From positions 62,001 to 126,000 of the forward strand of contig NC_018656.1 of assembly GCF_000299395.1 (NCBI RefSeq): a stretch of DNA of 64,000 bases, given 5' to 3'. The translations under genes and the position numbers were made by a program. The notes beneath the pieces are model-generated. The model ran no database searches, was not told where the DNA came from, and was given only the letters and a program-made list of their open reading frames with translations. The first letter of the stretch is position 1, and each line of letters starts with the position of its first letter. Positions 51,284 to 61,188 of the stretch are shown one piece after another. The DNA comes from Candidatus Nitrosopumilus sediminis. Lineage in GTDB: Archaea; Thermoproteota; Nitrososphaeria; Nitrososphaerales; Nitrosopumilaceae.

Positions 51284-51853
51284 TCACTTGTTTACATTTT
51301 CTAGCATTCGGGTTAATGACCATCCTGCCGTATTGATTAACTCATTTACTCTTTCTTTTTGCCTGTAGTTTTTAATTATAATTTCTCTAATGTCTGCCCC
51401 ATTTTTGTTAACGATGTAATCAATAACTGACTCTTTTTGGATTTTTCCACTCTCTGCTTCTACAACATCTTTCTTTTTCATTTCTCCAATTATTCTGTCT
51501 AAAAAGAATGATTTGAAAGGCGGTGTATCTGCATTAATTGCAATTTCATTATCTAAAACTATGGAAACTTGATCTGGTGTAACAAATGCCTTGGCAATAA
51601 TTTTACCATCATTGACTCTTTTGATAGGAATTGAATTTTCTACAGGCTTTTCTTTGATCTCTGGTTTAGGCTTTTCATCTTTTCTTATTCCTAACTGAGA
51701 AGCTTTTGTAAAACTAGAGTCTTTTAAGAACAAGTCTAAAACACTGATGTTTTTTTCTAGCATTTCGATTCCCTCTTGATGTTTACTGATTTGCTCGATC
51801 AAACTCTCTTTCAAAGCAACAATCTCTTTTACTTGCTCCTCTGAAAATCTCAT
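51284..51853 (-). CDS. Hypothetical protein with N-terminal coiled coil
   Basis: 189 aa. Residues 1-45 are a coiled coil (EEQVKEIVALKESLIEQISKHQEGIEMLEK). A Lys/Pro/Glu-rich linker (KDEKPKPEIKEKP) leads to a mixed domain with DGKIIAKAFVTPDQVSIVLDN and IIGEMKKKD. It stops 4 bp before guaA on the same strand. Function unknown. Confidence 0.6.
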   Translation of the reverse strand: MRFSEEQVKEIVALKESLIEQISKHQEGIEMLEKNISVLDLFLKDSSFTKASQLGIRKDEKPKPEIKEKPVENSIPIKRVNDGKIIAKAFVTPDQVSIVLDNEIAINADTPPFKSFFLDRIIGEMKKKDVVEAESGKIQKESVIDYIVNKNGADIREIIIKNYRQKERVNELINTAGWSLTRMLENVNK

Positions 51854-51888
51854 AATCTGATTAATGATGAATGGGTATTAAATGCATT

Positions 51889-52626
51889 CTAGGTAATTAT
51901 AATATCCAGTTCTTTATATGATATTTTTTTAAATCCTTTGATTGACTTTGACGTAGTAAATAATTCCGATTTTGTAAATGTGGATAGCCATTCTAAAAGA
52001 GATTTTCCTCGTTTTAATTTCATTAGTTTAATTTTTCTCTCTGATTTTTTTGTTTTTGAATATTTACCTATCTGCTCTCCAAAATCCATCCCAAACAAAA
52101 CAATTTTTTTTGCTTGAAAATAGCTTGCTAGAAAAATACCTCTGTCCCCATCTGTAAATCCTCCAAAGTTTTTAATTTTACTAAATGGAGTTGATTGTGT
52201 TGTACCAATACAATTTTTGAATTTTTTAGTCAATCCTAATTTTTCTATATTGTCTCCATGTGCATGTACAACAAAAATAGAATCTGTTTTTCCAATTTTT
52301 TTTAATGTATCTTCATCACCATCTAAATCTGTAACAACGATATCTGGAATGATCCCTTTTTCTACAAGTGGTTTAATTGAGCTGTCTGCAGCAATTTTAA
52401 TAATTTTCTCATATTTTTTTAATTTTGGAATTGCAAATGACAAAGAAGGCCCTGAGCCGATAACAAACACTGTTCTACCTTTTAACATATTTGAAATTCT
52501 CTTGTTAGCATCAGATTTTTTTAAAATTGAATTCAAAATAATTGCCGATTCTGTATCTTTCTTTTCACTGTATCTGAATTCTCTTAAAATATCATGATAT
52601 CTCTTTTTCCAACCTAAAATCATCAT
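51889..52626 (-). CDS. mptE: 6-hydroxymethyl-7,8-dihydropterin pyrophosphokinase (archaeal MptE, DUF115)
   Basis: 245 aa from ATG 52626 (a TTG at 52635 is the longest start). FVIGSGPSLSFAIPKL, IAADSSIKPLVEKGIIPDIVVTDLDGD, VVHAHGDN and GGFTDGDRGIFLA form the DUF115/MptE set. It activates the pterin for joining to an aryl amine. Its divergent neighbour, a dihydropteroate synthase, is the next enzyme of the pathway. Confidence 0.85.
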   Translation of the reverse strand: MMILGWKKRYHDILREFRYSEKKDTESAIILNSILKKSDANKRISNMLKGRTVFVIGSGPSLSFAIPKLKKYEKIIKIAADSSIKPLVEKGIIPDIVVTDLDGDEDTLKKIGKTDSIFVVHAHGDNIEKLGLTKKFKNCIGTTQSTPFSKIKNFGGFTDGDRGIFLASYFQAKKIVLFGMDFGEQIGKYSKTKKSERKIKLMKLKRGKSLLEWLSTFTKSELFTTSKSIKGFKKISYKELDIIIT

Positions 52627-52647
52627 ATCACTCAAATTGTATTAGAT

Positions 52648-53526
52648 TTGATAAACCATGTGGCAAAAATTGCAAATGTGGGTGTGGGTGGAACGAATCC
52701 TGTCCGAATCATGGGAATTCTAAACACAAGCCCTGAATCATTTTACAAAAAATCTGTCAATACTAGTAAAACAAACATAAGAAATACTGTTAAACTAATG
52801 GAAAGTCAGGGAGCAGATTTTATTGATGTCGGTGGCATGTCTACTGCACCATATCTATCTACGATGATTTCAGAAAAAACTGAATCAAAAAGGATTCTTA
52901 ACGCAATTAAGATTGTTCAAAATTCTACAAATCTTCCAGTATCTGTAGATACTTGTAGAGCATCTGTTGCAAGAGATGCTTTAGAATGTGGAGCTGAAAT
53001 AATCAATGACATTTCTGGATTAAAATATGATAAAAAAATGCAAGATGTCATATCAGAATTTTCCCCATCTTTAATTTTATGTGCATTTGCCCCAAAAACT
53101 GTATTTGGAAATCCTGTCACATCAACTAAAAAATTACTTAGAGACAGCTTACAAATAGCAAAAAAATCCAACATTTCTTCTGAAAACATCGTTTTAGATC
53201 CTGCCATTGGCTTTTTTAGAAAATCTGGTAAAGGCCCATTTTTTACAAAAATCAAATCAGATTGGCTAGAAAGAGATCTATCTGTGTTAAAAAATCTGAG
53301 TTCTATTAAACAGACTTTCCCCATTCTGATCTCAGTTTCTAACAAATCATTCATAGGAAAAATATTGGGAAAAGAAAATCCAAAGGATCGAATATTTGGC
53401 TCCATTGCAGCAGAAACTATTTCTGTAATGAATGGAGCTGATGTCATTCGTACTCATAATGTGGAGGCTACCAAAGATGCAATAACGATCACTTCTAAAC
53501 TGTACAAAAAACACAAAGGCTTATAA
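52648..53526 (+). CDS. folP: Dihydropteroate synthase
   Basis: 292 aa from TTG 52648, or 288 from GTG 52660, which leaves more space to the divergent mptE. TIM-barrel landmarks: MGILNTSPESFY, IDVGGMSTAP, VSVDTCRASVARDAL, IINDISGLKYD and the late IRTHNVEATKDAI. It joins the activated pterin (from MptE) to p-aminobenzoate or an analogue. In archaea the product may be a tetrahydrofolate or methanopterin-type carrier; the sequence does not say which. Confidence 0.85.
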   Translation: MINHVAKIANVGVGGTNPVRIMGILNTSPESFYKKSVNTSKTNIRNTVKLMESQGADFIDVGGMSTAPYLSTMISEKTESKRILNAIKIVQNSTNLPVSVDTCRASVARDALECGAEIINDISGLKYDKKMQDVISEFSPSLILCAFAPKTVFGNPVTSTKKLLRDSLQIAKKSNISSENIVLDPAIGFFRKSGKGPFFTKIKSDWLERDLSVLKNLSSIKQTFPILISVSNKSFIGKILGKENPKDRIFGSIAAETISVMNGADVIRTHNVEATKDAITITSKLYKKHKGL

Positions 53527-53556
53527 TCAATATTTTACTTTCTTAACAAGGTTTCA

Positions 53557-54987
53557 TTGGAATTCAAAGAAGGATTAACTTTTGACGATGTTCTTCTCGT
53601 ACCCAAATATTCAGATATTACAAGTAGAAGTCAGACCGATCTAACTACAAAATTATCTCGAAATTTATCAATTAACATTCCATTTGTGAGCGCAAATATG
53701 GATACTGTAACTGAATCTATGATGGCAGGAACAATGGCTCGTGCTGGAGGAATTGGAATTATTCATAGATTTTTGACAATCAAAGAACAAGCAAACGAGG
53801 TTCTCAAAGTCAAACGATCAGGCAGTGTGATGATTGAAAATCCATACTCTATATCTCCCGACAAATCTGTTGCGGAAGCCATTGATTATGCAGAAGATAA
53901 AGAAATTTCTGGATTATTAGTTATTGATTCTAATTCTAAATTAATAGGAATTGTAACTGAACGAGATTTACTATTTGCAAATAAAGCAAATAAAATTCAA
54001 GATGTAATGACTAAAGATGTTGTAACAGCAAAACTTGGTGTCACATTAGATGAATCTAAAGAAATCTTACATAAACATAGAATTGAAAAACTACCAATAG
54101 TTGATGATTCTGGAACTGTAAAAGGTTTGATTACGAGTAAAGATATTACCAATAATGCCGATTTTCCAAATGCATCTAAAGATAAGAAAGGTAGACCATT
54201 AGTTGGTGCAGCAGTTGGAGTAAAAGGTGACTTTTTAGAAAGAAGTGAATCTCTTTTAGAGGCTGGTGCAGATGTCCTTGTAGTTGACATTGCTCATGGA
54301 CATAGCGAAAATGCAATGAGCACAGTTCGTAATATCAAAAAGGCATTTCCAGATTGTGAACTAATTGCAGGAAACATTGCAACTGCTCAAGGAGCTGAAG
54401 ATTTGATTAAAGCTGGAGTTGATGCGGTCAAAGTTGGTGTAGGTTCTGGATCAATTTGTATTACTAGAGTTATTACTGGATCTGGTGTTCCTCAATTAAC
54501 TGCTGTAATGGATTGTGCAAAAGTTGGAAAAGATTACGGTATCCCAATAATTTCTGATGGTGGTACTAGAACTTCAGGTGATGCTACCAAAGCATTAGCT
54601 GCTGGTGCTTCAACTGTAATGGTTGGAAGTATGCTTGGAGGAACTGATGAATCTCCCGGTACAGTTTTGACTAAAAATGGAAAACGATTCAAAGTGTATA
54701 GAGGAATGGCATCATTAGCAGCATCGATTGGAAGAAAATCAAAAGAATCAGGCACAATATCACTTGATGATGATCTGAATGATTATGTTGCAGAAGGAGT
54801 AGAGGCAATGGTCCCATACAAAGGGACTGTAACTGATATTCTAAAACAATTGACAGGAGGAGTACGTTCTGGTTTGAGTTATTGTGGTGCACATACAATT
54901 CCACAAATGCAAGAAAATGCAGAATTTATCAAAATGTCAAGAGCTGGATTTGCAGAGAGTCAGCCTCATGATGTTTCTTTGATGTAG
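53557..54987 (+). CDS. guaB: IMP dehydrogenase
   Basis: 476 aa from TTG 53557. Barrel start [20 protein letters not shown]; two CBS domains at about residues 95-205 ([23 protein letters not shown]); catalytic loop [20 protein letters not shown] with its Cys; and the flap end [11 protein letters not shown]. It oxidises IMP to XMP for GuaA. Lies 30 bp after folP on the same strand. Confidence 0.95.
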   Translation: MEFKEGLTFDDVLLVPKYSDITSRSQTDLTTKLSRNLSINIPFVSANMDTVTESMMAGTMARAGGIGIIHRFLTIKEQANEVLKVKRSGSVMIENPYSISPDKSVAEAIDYAEDKEISGLLVIDSNSKLIGIVTERDLLFANKANKIQDVMTKDVVTAKLGVTLDESKEILHKHRIEKLPIVDDSGTVKGLITSKDITNNADFPNASKDKKGRPLVGAAVGVKGDFLERSESLLEAGADVLVVDIAHGHSENAMSTVRNIKKAFPDCELIAGNIATAQGAEDLIKAGVDAVKVGVGSGSICITRVITGSGVPQLTAVMDCAKVGKDYGIPIISDGGTRTSGDATKALAAGASTVMVGSMLGGTDESPGTVLTKNGKRFKVYRGMASLAASIGRKSKESGTISLDDDLNDYVAEGVEAMVPYKGTVTDILKQLTGGVRSGLSYCGAHTIPQMQENAEFIKMSRAGFAESQPHDVSLM

Positions 54988-55022
54988 ATAATTTTTTAAA
55001 CAGTATCCAGACCCATACAATT

Positions 55023-55490
55023 ATGCTTTCTAAAAGAACTATTATTGGATTAGTAGTTGGTACTACTATTATTGCAATTGGAGGATATTCTTTACTTTCA
55101 CACATTGGAACAATTACAATTAATGAAAATTATGTATTGGGAGTAGGTGATGCAATACCTTACACGATTCCTGCCCCTGCTTCAACTCCACAACATATGA
55201 AAATAGTTGGAGATGCTTTTGATCTTAAATTACAAAGCCCTGCAGATGGATTACAAATTCCAAACACTTCTTACAAAAAGGAGCTAACTTTAGATTGGGT
55301 TCACTTCGAAGATGGTGAGACAAAAATTCTGATTCAAAATACAGGAAATACTGAATTAACTATCACTGGAAAATTAATTCGTAGTTCTGATCCTATTTGG
55401 TTTACCTTTGATCTTATGGTGATTACATCAGGAATGGTTATCATTGGATTTAGTATGGGTTTTACTCTTAGAAAACCAAAAGGGTTTTAG
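55023..55490 (+). CDS. Membrane-anchored extracytoplasmic protein, unknown
   Basis: 155 aa: an N-terminal helix (TIIGLVVGTTIIAIGGYSLL), about 90 external beta-rich residues (MKIVGDAFDLKLQSPADGL; HFEDGETKILIQNTGNTELTIT), then a second helix (FDLMVITSGMVIIGFSMGFTL). Layout like the protein at 4626-5117. Overlaps convergent pheA by 4 bp. Confidence 0.55.
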   Translation: MLSKRTIIGLVVGTTIIAIGGYSLLSHIGTITINENYVLGVGDAIPYTIPAPASTPQHMKIVGDAFDLKLQSPADGLQIPNTSYKKELTLDWVHFEDGETKILIQNTGNTELTITGKLIRSSDPIWFTFDLMVITSGMVIIGFSMGFTLRKPKGF

Positions 55491-56302
55491 CTCAATTTAG
55501 CTGAAGGATAGGAACCTAAAACTTTCATAAACAGAGTTTCTTGTTTTATTTTTCCTAACATCTCAGAAATTTTAGGGTTGTTTTGATGTCCTTCAAAATC
55601 TACATAGAAATTGTATTCCCAAGTATTCGTTTTTGTTGGTCTTGATTCTATCTTTGTTAAATTGACATTATTTCTGTGAAAATTCTCTATTATTCTAAAC
55701 AATGAGCCTGGTTCGTGCTTTATTGAAAAAATTATTGATGTCTTATCATTGCCTGATTCTGAGTTACTTGTTTTTGACAAAATCAAAAATCTGGTATAGT
55801 TATTTAGATTATTTGCAATATTCTCCAAAATTATTGGCATATGATATATCTCTGCAGCATCTTTGCTAGCAATACATGCACAATTTTCTTTGTTTATCTC
55901 TTTGATCATTTTTACACTTCCTGCAGTATCATATGCAGGAATTGTTTTCATATTGTGCTCTTCAATGAATTTCCTACATTGACCTAAAGCTTGTGGATGT
56001 GAATAGACTGTATCTATTTGATCAATTTTTCCAGTTCCAATCAAACAATGTTCTATTCTATGATATATTTCACCTGTTGCATTAAGAGAAGTAGAATATA
56101 ACAAATCATAACTCTCGCCTACGCTACCTTCTATAGAATTCTCTACTGGCAAAATAGCAAATTGTGTTTTATCATTGCTAGTACTCTCTAATGCTTCAGC
56201 AAATGTGGTATGAGGAACTGTTTCAATTTCTTTGCTAAAAAATAATCTTGCTGCAGCTTCACTATAAGCTCCTCGTTCACCTTGGAACGAAACATGTATC
56301 AT
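55487..56302 (-). CDS. pheA: Prephenate dehydratase
   Basis: 271 aa. FQGERGAYSEAAARLFF start, LPVENSIEGSVGESYDLL, and the catalytic T-R-F in NNYTRFLILSK. The C-terminal 80 residues are an ACT domain (EPGSLFRIIENFHRNNVNLTKIESRP) for phenylalanine feedback. No chorismate mutase is fused. It lies 3 bp after the csl4 gene on the same strand. Confidence 0.92.
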   Translation of the reverse strand: MIHVSFQGERGAYSEAAARLFFSKEIETVPHTTFAEALESTSNDKTQFAILPVENSIEGSVGESYDLLYSTSLNATGEIYHRIEHCLIGTGKIDQIDTVYSHPQALGQCRKFIEEHNMKTIPAYDTAGSVKMIKEINKENCACIASKDAAEIYHMPIILENIANNLNNYTRFLILSKTSNSESGNDKTSIIFSIKHEPGSLFRIIENFHRNNVNLTKIESRPTKTNTWEYNFYVDFEGHQNNPKISEMLGKIKQETLFMKVLGSYPSAKLS

Positions 56303-56305
56303 TTC

Positions 56306-56857
56306 TTACCCTCTTAAATTTACGAAATCACTATTTCCAAAATTTGAAGAAAGTTTTCTCTCATCAATCCACGCACAGTCTGTACATTTTATTGCATCAC
56401 GCATTGGAACAACCTTTCCTCCACATTTTCTACATTTGGTAAATAAAACTCCTAAATTTGGTTCGCTAATTGATGCATGAATAGTACCATTGAGATGGCT
56501 GATAATTTTTAATGTAACAATATCGTTAACTAGTGCAACATTTCTGATTCTTAAATTTCGTGTTCCACAAATACATTCCACTTTTGATGTTGTTGGTTTT
56601 CCATTAATGTAATCAATTGAAACTGCAATCATAGATGACATTACAGCGGCAACTGTTCCAATTATGATATCGCCTGCTCTTGGGATTGATAGAAGTTTTG
56701 GATGCTTTACGTTGGCAGTTCGTGTTTCCTTGTCAATGTCCTTTTCTCCGACTGTTGCTGCTCTCACCATATCTCCGTCATCAAATGCATTATTTCCTGC
56801 CTCGTATTCTTCAATAGATGCTATTTTATCACCTGGAAATATTGCATTTTCAGACAT
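56306..56857 (-). CDS. csl4: Exosome RNA-binding subunit Csl4
   Basis: 183 aa from ATG 56857; the open frame starts 24 codons earlier but those residues are unlike the family. The N-terminal strand IFPGDKIASIEEYEAG, a central S1 RNA-binding domain (RAGDIIIGTVAAVMSSMIAVSIDYING), and a C-terminal zinc ribbon (CRKCGGKVV; IKCTDCAW). Caps the archaeal exosome for RNA decay and tailing. Confidence 0.88.
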   Translation of the reverse strand: MSENAIFPGDKIASIEEYEAGNNAFDDGDMVRAATVGEKDIDKETRTANVKHPKLLSIPRAGDIIIGTVAAVMSSMIAVSIDYINGKPTTSKVECICGTRNLRIRNVALVNDIVTLKIISHLNGTIHASISEPNLGVLFTKCRKCGGKVVPMRDAIKCTDCAWIDERKLSSNFGNSDFVNLRG

Positions 56858-56936
56858 ATTGAGAATCTTGTTTTTATGATTATAATTGTTTGTGGTTTGA
56901 TGGATCTTTGATAAATCATATATTTTCAAAAATTAG

Positions 56937-58022
56937 ATGAAAATCATGAAAGCTCTAGTATACGATGAATATACTGTCGATGATGATTTTTCTAAAATCT
57001 TGAAAATTAAAGAAATTCCAATACCTGAACCAAAATCTAACGAAGTAATAATCAAAGTAAAAGCTGCTGCTCTAAACTATGATGATATTTGGGGAATGAG
57101 AGGTAAGCCATTGGCAATTCCATTACCTCATATTTCTGGTACAGATGCTGCTGGTGAAGTAACAGCAATTGGCACTGATGTAAAAAACATCAAAGTTGGA
57201 GATAGAGTTGTATCACATGGAAATATGTCTTGTAGAGTTTGTAAAGCATGTACTGATGGTAGAGAGTTTGATTGTAGAAAACGAACTATCTGGGGTTTTG
57301 AAACAGGTCCACTATGGGGTGGTTACTGTGAATTTACACATCTTCCAGAAGTTAATGTTGTAAAAATCCCAGAGGGTGTTTCATATGACGAAGCAGCTGC
57401 TGCATCCATGACTTTGTTGACATCATGGCATATGTTAGTCGGTAGAGCAAAAATCCAACCGGGACAAATAATTTTGATAATGGGTGGCAGTTCTGGAGTT
57501 GGCAATTATGGAATTCAAATTGCAAAACTTTTTGGATGTACTGTAATTGCTACTGCAAGTCCTGATAAATTAGATAAATTATTGGAATTGGGAGCTGATT
57601 TTGCAGTAGATCATAGAAAAGAAGATTGGCATAAGGAAGTGCGTTCAATTGCAAAAAAAATTCCAAAACCATTAGGTGATGTACCTGGAGTTGATGTAAT
57701 TTTTGAACACATTGGTGGTTCTCATTGGAATAAAGAATTAACTTTGTTAAATTATGGTGGAACAATAGTTACGACTGGCGCAACAACTGGATATGATGCC
57801 AAGACTGACTTGCGACATATTTTCTTTAAAGGCATCAATATTTTAGGTTCTACTCAGGGAACCAGAGCAGAACTTGAACAAGGTATGTATTGGATGTCAC
57901 AAGGTAAAATCAAATCCATAATTGATTCAGTATATACTCTAGAAGAGGCATCTGTTGCTCATACAAAGATGCTCAAAGGTAAAGGACTGTTTGGAAAAAT
58001 CTTAATCAAACCTGGATCTTGA
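56937..58022 (+). CDS. Zinc-type MDR dehydrogenase/reductase
   Basis: 361 aa (ATG 56937 or 56946). MDR layout: IPLPHISGTDAAGEVTAIG, structural zinc lobe with four cysteines (CRVCKACTDGREFDC), NAD(P) loop IMGGSSGVGNYGIQIA. The position that normally holds the catalytic zinc Cys reads YDDIWGMRG, so catalytic zinc is probably absent, as in quinone oxidoreductase and enoyl/acryloyl-CoA reductase relatives. A reductase in the 3-hydroxypropionate/4-hydroxybutyrate cycle is one candidate, not shown here. The TPR gene overlaps its stop by 4 bp. Confidence 0.75.
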   Translation: MKIMKALVYDEYTVDDDFSKILKIKEIPIPEPKSNEVIIKVKAAALNYDDIWGMRGKPLAIPLPHISGTDAAGEVTAIGTDVKNIKVGDRVVSHGNMSCRVCKACTDGREFDCRKRTIWGFETGPLWGGYCEFTHLPEVNVVKIPEGVSYDEAAAASMTLLTSWHMLVGRAKIQPGQIILIMGGSSGVGNYGIQIAKLFGCTVIATASPDKLDKLLELGADFAVDHRKEDWHKEVRSIAKKIPKPLGDVPGVDVIFEHIGGSHWNKELTLLNYGGTIVTTGATTGYDAKTDLRHIFFKGINILGSTQGTRAELEQGMYWMSQGKIKSIIDSVYTLEEASVAHTKMLKGKGLFGKILIKPGS

Positions 58023-58627
58023 TTGATGTGGAAGATCCAAAAACAAATTCAATTTTAGATGAAGGCAATAGGTTATTTTTGCAAGGAAAACTACGTGAAG
58101 CTATCATATATTATGATAAAATTTTAGATGTAAATCCTCAACATTTGAGTTCTCTTAACAATAAAGGGTATGCTTTGAGCAAATTGAAAGACTATGATAA
58201 TGCATTAAGATGCTATGATGCTGCTCTGGAGGTTTCTCCAGATGATTTGTCTGTACTAGTTAACAAAATATCGTCATTTCGTAAACAAGGAAATTTTGAT
58301 AATGCATTATCTATTTGTAATAATATCCTAAAGAATAATCCAAAATACAATATTGCCCTATATCATAAAGAACGAGTTTTATTTTCTATGGGTAATTTTG
58401 ATGAATCTGTTTTATGTTGTAATCAAATTCTAAATGATTATCCTAACAATGGTGATGTATTATTTGATAAATCATGTAATTTTGCAATGTTGTCTAGAAA
58501 TGACGAGGCACTAGATCTTCTTGAGCATGCAATTTCCCAAGGAATACAATACAAGATTAAAGCTAAAAAATCAAAATCATTTGAAAAACTATCAGATAAT
58601 CCTAGATTCAAAAAATTAATTTTATGA
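58019..58627 (+). CDS. Tetratricopeptide repeat protein
   Basis: 202 aa from TTG 58019, overlapping the MDR stop. About four TPR units between residues 10 and 175, with the repeating pattern LREAIIYYDKILDVNP, DYDNALRCYDAALEVSP and NFDNALSICNNILKNNP. Likely a protein-binding scaffold; partner unknown, possibly the co-transcribed dehydrogenase. Confidence 0.78.
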   Translation: MIDVEDPKTNSILDEGNRLFLQGKLREAIIYYDKILDVNPQHLSSLNNKGYALSKLKDYDNALRCYDAALEVSPDDLSVLVNKISSFRKQGNFDNALSICNNILKNNPKYNIALYHKERVLFSMGNFDESVLCCNQILNDYPNNGDVLFDKSCNFAMLSRNDEALDLLEHAISQGIQYKIKAKKSKSFEKLSDNPRFKKLIL

Positions 58628-59623
58628 TTATAACCAATGTGGGATTTCCAAGTATTCATCAATGCTTTCTTTTCTTAAAATTTTTAGTAGTGCATTTGCC
58701 TGTGGTGTTGATAAAACAGGTTTATCAAATTGATTATCTGTAGAAATTCTTGGGCATGCAACTTGAATAAATGCATCAATTCCCCTAAGATTGTTTAATC
58801 TTTCATTTGTAATGTCTGTAAGTGCAAATAACTGAACCTTTTTTCCTTCCTTTTCTAGTTCTTTTTTAAATTTCAAGCCGAATACTTTTGATAGTTGCCC
58901 TTCTTTTAACCCGATAATTATTCCAAATGATTTTGCCTCTGCTGCTTTGAATATTGCTAGACTTGCTTTCTTTTTTAGCATACGTGCAAATTCTGTTACT
59001 TCTCTTACTTCATTAAAATAAGGATCTAAAACAAATGTCGGTAAATTTGTTGACAATGCTATTCCTGCAGCATGAAAATTACTTTGTCCTAAAAATACAT
59101 AGGCATCAACTTCTTTTTTTAATTCTGTTGCAGGATAAAACTCACATCCAAACACTTGACCGTCATTTAATTGCCCTTTCCCCTTTCCAATTTTTACTTT
59201 AATGCCATTTTTTGTTAAAATTTTTTCAACTTTATCCATTTGATGCAAATGTTGACTGTCTGTAACTAGTGAAATTACTTTTCCTTTTAAGAGTTCTGTG
59301 CACTTTTCTGCAACAGTATCAAATTCAACATCATCAAATGCATCAATTAAAACTAAATTCTTTTCTAGTGATTCTGTATTAATTGTATGTCCTATGTTAA
59401 ATTGAATTTCTGCTCCTAAAATTTTTGAACCTGTTGTGTTTAAGTCACAAGTTCCCCATGTTGTATCTGCTAAAACATATGCTGGTATTCCATATTTCGT
59501 TGAAATTTTAATTGCCATATCTTGAACTTGAGGTAACATACCATCTGGACCATTTAATGAAACTGATGCTGGTTTCTTTTTTTCTATTTCTTTGAAAATT
59601 CTTGCTTCATCTATTATAATCAA
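58628..59623 (-). CDS. dph2: Diphthamide synthase, radical-SAM Dph2
   Basis: 331 aa from TTG 59623, placed 26-30 bp after a TATA box at 59648-59657; a GTG at 59641 would add six residues. The [4Fe-4S] cysteines are Cys59 (WGTCDLN), Cys160 (VFGCEFY) and a third in VACPRIST near residue 285. It transfers an aminocarboxypropyl group from SAM to the EF-2 histidine, an archaeal and eukaryotic reaction. SVSLNGPDGMLPQ is also typical. Confidence 0.9.
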   Translation of the reverse strand: MIIIDEARIFKEIEKKKPASVSLNGPDGMLPQVQDMAIKISTKYGIPAYVLADTTWGTCDLNTTGSKILGAEIQFNIGHTINTESLEKNLVLIDAFDDVEFDTVAEKCTELLKGKVISLVTDSQHLHQMDKVEKILTKNGIKVKIGKGKGQLNDGQVFGCEFYPATELKKEVDAYVFLGQSNFHAAGIALSTNLPTFVLDPYFNEVREVTEFARMLKKKASLAIFKAAEAKSFGIIIGLKEGQLSKVFGLKFKKELEKEGKKVQLFALTDITNERLNNLRGIDAFIQVACPRISTDNQFDKPVLSTPQANALLKILRKESIDEYLEIPHWL

Positions 59624-59705
59624 TTCAGCTTGGAATAGCACATTATTAATTTAAATCAACTGTATAGTACAACAACTAAAAATGTCTGATTAGTTAAAAC
59701 AAGTC

Positions 59706-61034
59706 ATGGAAAAACCAACAATTCTCAATGTAGGATTTGATGATACTGATTCCCCTAAAGGAATGTGTACAACCTTTCTTGCTTACAAAATTGTTGATTT
59801 GTTACAAAAACAGAAAACAGAGTTTTTGGATTTTCCACGATTAATTCGATTTAATCCCAATATTCCGTGGAAAACAAGGGGAAACGGAGCAGTTTCTATG
59901 AGGATAAAGACAAAAAATCCATCTAAAATAAAAAACCAAATCAAAAATCTAGTTGCAAAATATTCTGATACCGAAAATGGAGCAAATCCTGGACTAGTAT
60001 TTTTTGAAAATGATTTGATTCCGTCAGAATTTACCAAATTTAGTAAATTAGCTTTATGGCAACTGATTAACAGAAACAATGCAAAAAAATTTGCTAAAAA
60101 AAATAATCTTGAAATTTACTATCAAGGAAACGGTCAAGGATTAGTAGGTGCAATTGGTGCAATAGGTTATGATTTTGATGATCATACATTAGAGCTTTTG
60201 AGCTATCGTAAAAAGCCAAAGTTTGGAAAAGAAAGAAAAATTTCTACTGAAAGTGTTAAAGTCATGCAAGAAAAAACTTCTCCTAATACGTTTAACAGTT
60301 TTGATACTAAGAAAGGGAGGATCCTAATTACTCCTCATGGACCTGATCCTGTTTTCTATGGTGTTAGAGGTGAAAATGTAGATTCTTTAGTTTATGCTAC
60401 TAAAATTCTAAAGACCACTGAAAAATTAGATGGCTATATGATCTTCAAATCAAATCAGGGAACAGGTGATCATTTGAAAAATGAGTTAAATTTTGAAAAC
60501 ATGAAACCATATGCATCTGGAAAAATTACTGGAATTGTATCTAACATGCCAAAAACTGTAAAGGGCGGACATGTATTTTTTAAAATTATTTCTAAAAATC
60601 ATGAATTTTGGTGTGCTGTTTACAAACCAACCGGCATGACTACAATTGCATCTAATCTGTTAAAGGGTGATAAAATATGTGTGGGAGGCGGTGTTAGAAA
60701 GGCCTCAAAAAATTTCCCTCGTATAATTAATTTAGAATTTCTTGATGTGATTAATCTTGTAAAAAATACCCTCCTATCAAATCCTAAATGTAAAAAATGC
60801 AATAAAAAAATGAAATCTAAAGGTGTGAATCAAGGATTTCAATGCATTCGATGCGGAACAAAATCTTCTAAAAAAATAACCATTGAAAATTCAAGAAAAA
60901 TAAAAAATCAACTATATCTTCCAGAAATATCTGCCCATAGGCATCTTAGTAGACCTTTGCAGAGAATTGGGATTGTCAACAAATCTGCAAAATTTGATAA
61001 TTCTCTTTCGTGGTTTTGTGTATATGATAAGTAG
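59706..61034 (+). CDS. tiaS: tRNA-Ile2 agmatinylcytidine synthetase TiaS
   Basis: 442 aa. The start NVGFDDTDSPKGMCTTFLAYK carries the kinase/TCKD Asp motif; WKTRGNGAVSMRI and GNGQGLVGAIGAIGYDFDD follow; an OB-fold (ASGKITGIVSNMPK) precedes a C-terminal zinc ribbon (CKKCNKKMK; CIRCGTKS). It charges C34 of tRNA-Ile(CAU) with agmatine so that it reads AUA. Its TAG overlaps the last 3 bases of the convergent initiator tRNA gene. Confidence 0.92.
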   Translation: MEKPTILNVGFDDTDSPKGMCTTFLAYKIVDLLQKQKTEFLDFPRLIRFNPNIPWKTRGNGAVSMRIKTKNPSKIKNQIKNLVAKYSDTENGANPGLVFFENDLIPSEFTKFSKLALWQLINRNNAKKFAKKNNLEIYYQGNGQGLVGAIGAIGYDFDDHTLELLSYRKKPKFGKERKISTESVKVMQEKTSPNTFNSFDTKKGRILITPHGPDPVFYGVRGENVDSLVYATKILKTTEKLDGYMIFKSNQGTGDHLKNELNFENMKPYASGKITGIVSNMPKTVKGGHVFFKIISKNHEFWCAVYKPTGMTTIASNLLKGDKICVGGGVRKASKNFPRIINLEFLDVINLVKNTLLSNPKCKKCNKKMKSKGVNQGFQCIRCGTKSSKKITIENSRKIKNQLYLPEISAHRHLSRPLQRIGIVNKSAKFDNSLSWFCVYDK

Positions 61035-61106
61035 CGGGGAGTAGATTTGAACTACTGAACTGCGGGTTATGAGCCCGCCGGGATGACCTGGCTTCCCCAC
61101 CCCGCT
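61032..61106 (-). tRNA. Initiator tRNA-Met (anticodon CAT)
   Basis: A 75-nt cloverleaf on the minus strand: acceptor AGCGGGG/CCCCGCT plus A73, anticodon stem GCGGG/CCCGC around CTCATAA, T stem AGTAG/CTACT with loop TTCAAAT. The A1-U72 end and three G-C pairs next to the anticodon loop are initiator marks in archaea. CCA is not encoded. Confidence 0.94.
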
Positions 61107-61188
61107 GAACATAAATGAAGTTGAGCCGTATATACGCTTTATCAAATTCTTGAAAGTAATTAATAGGATTTGTAAAGATTGTTTTCTC

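Noticed and set aside
52917-53447. Minus-strand frame of 176 codons
   Set aside because: Antisense to folP; no motif.
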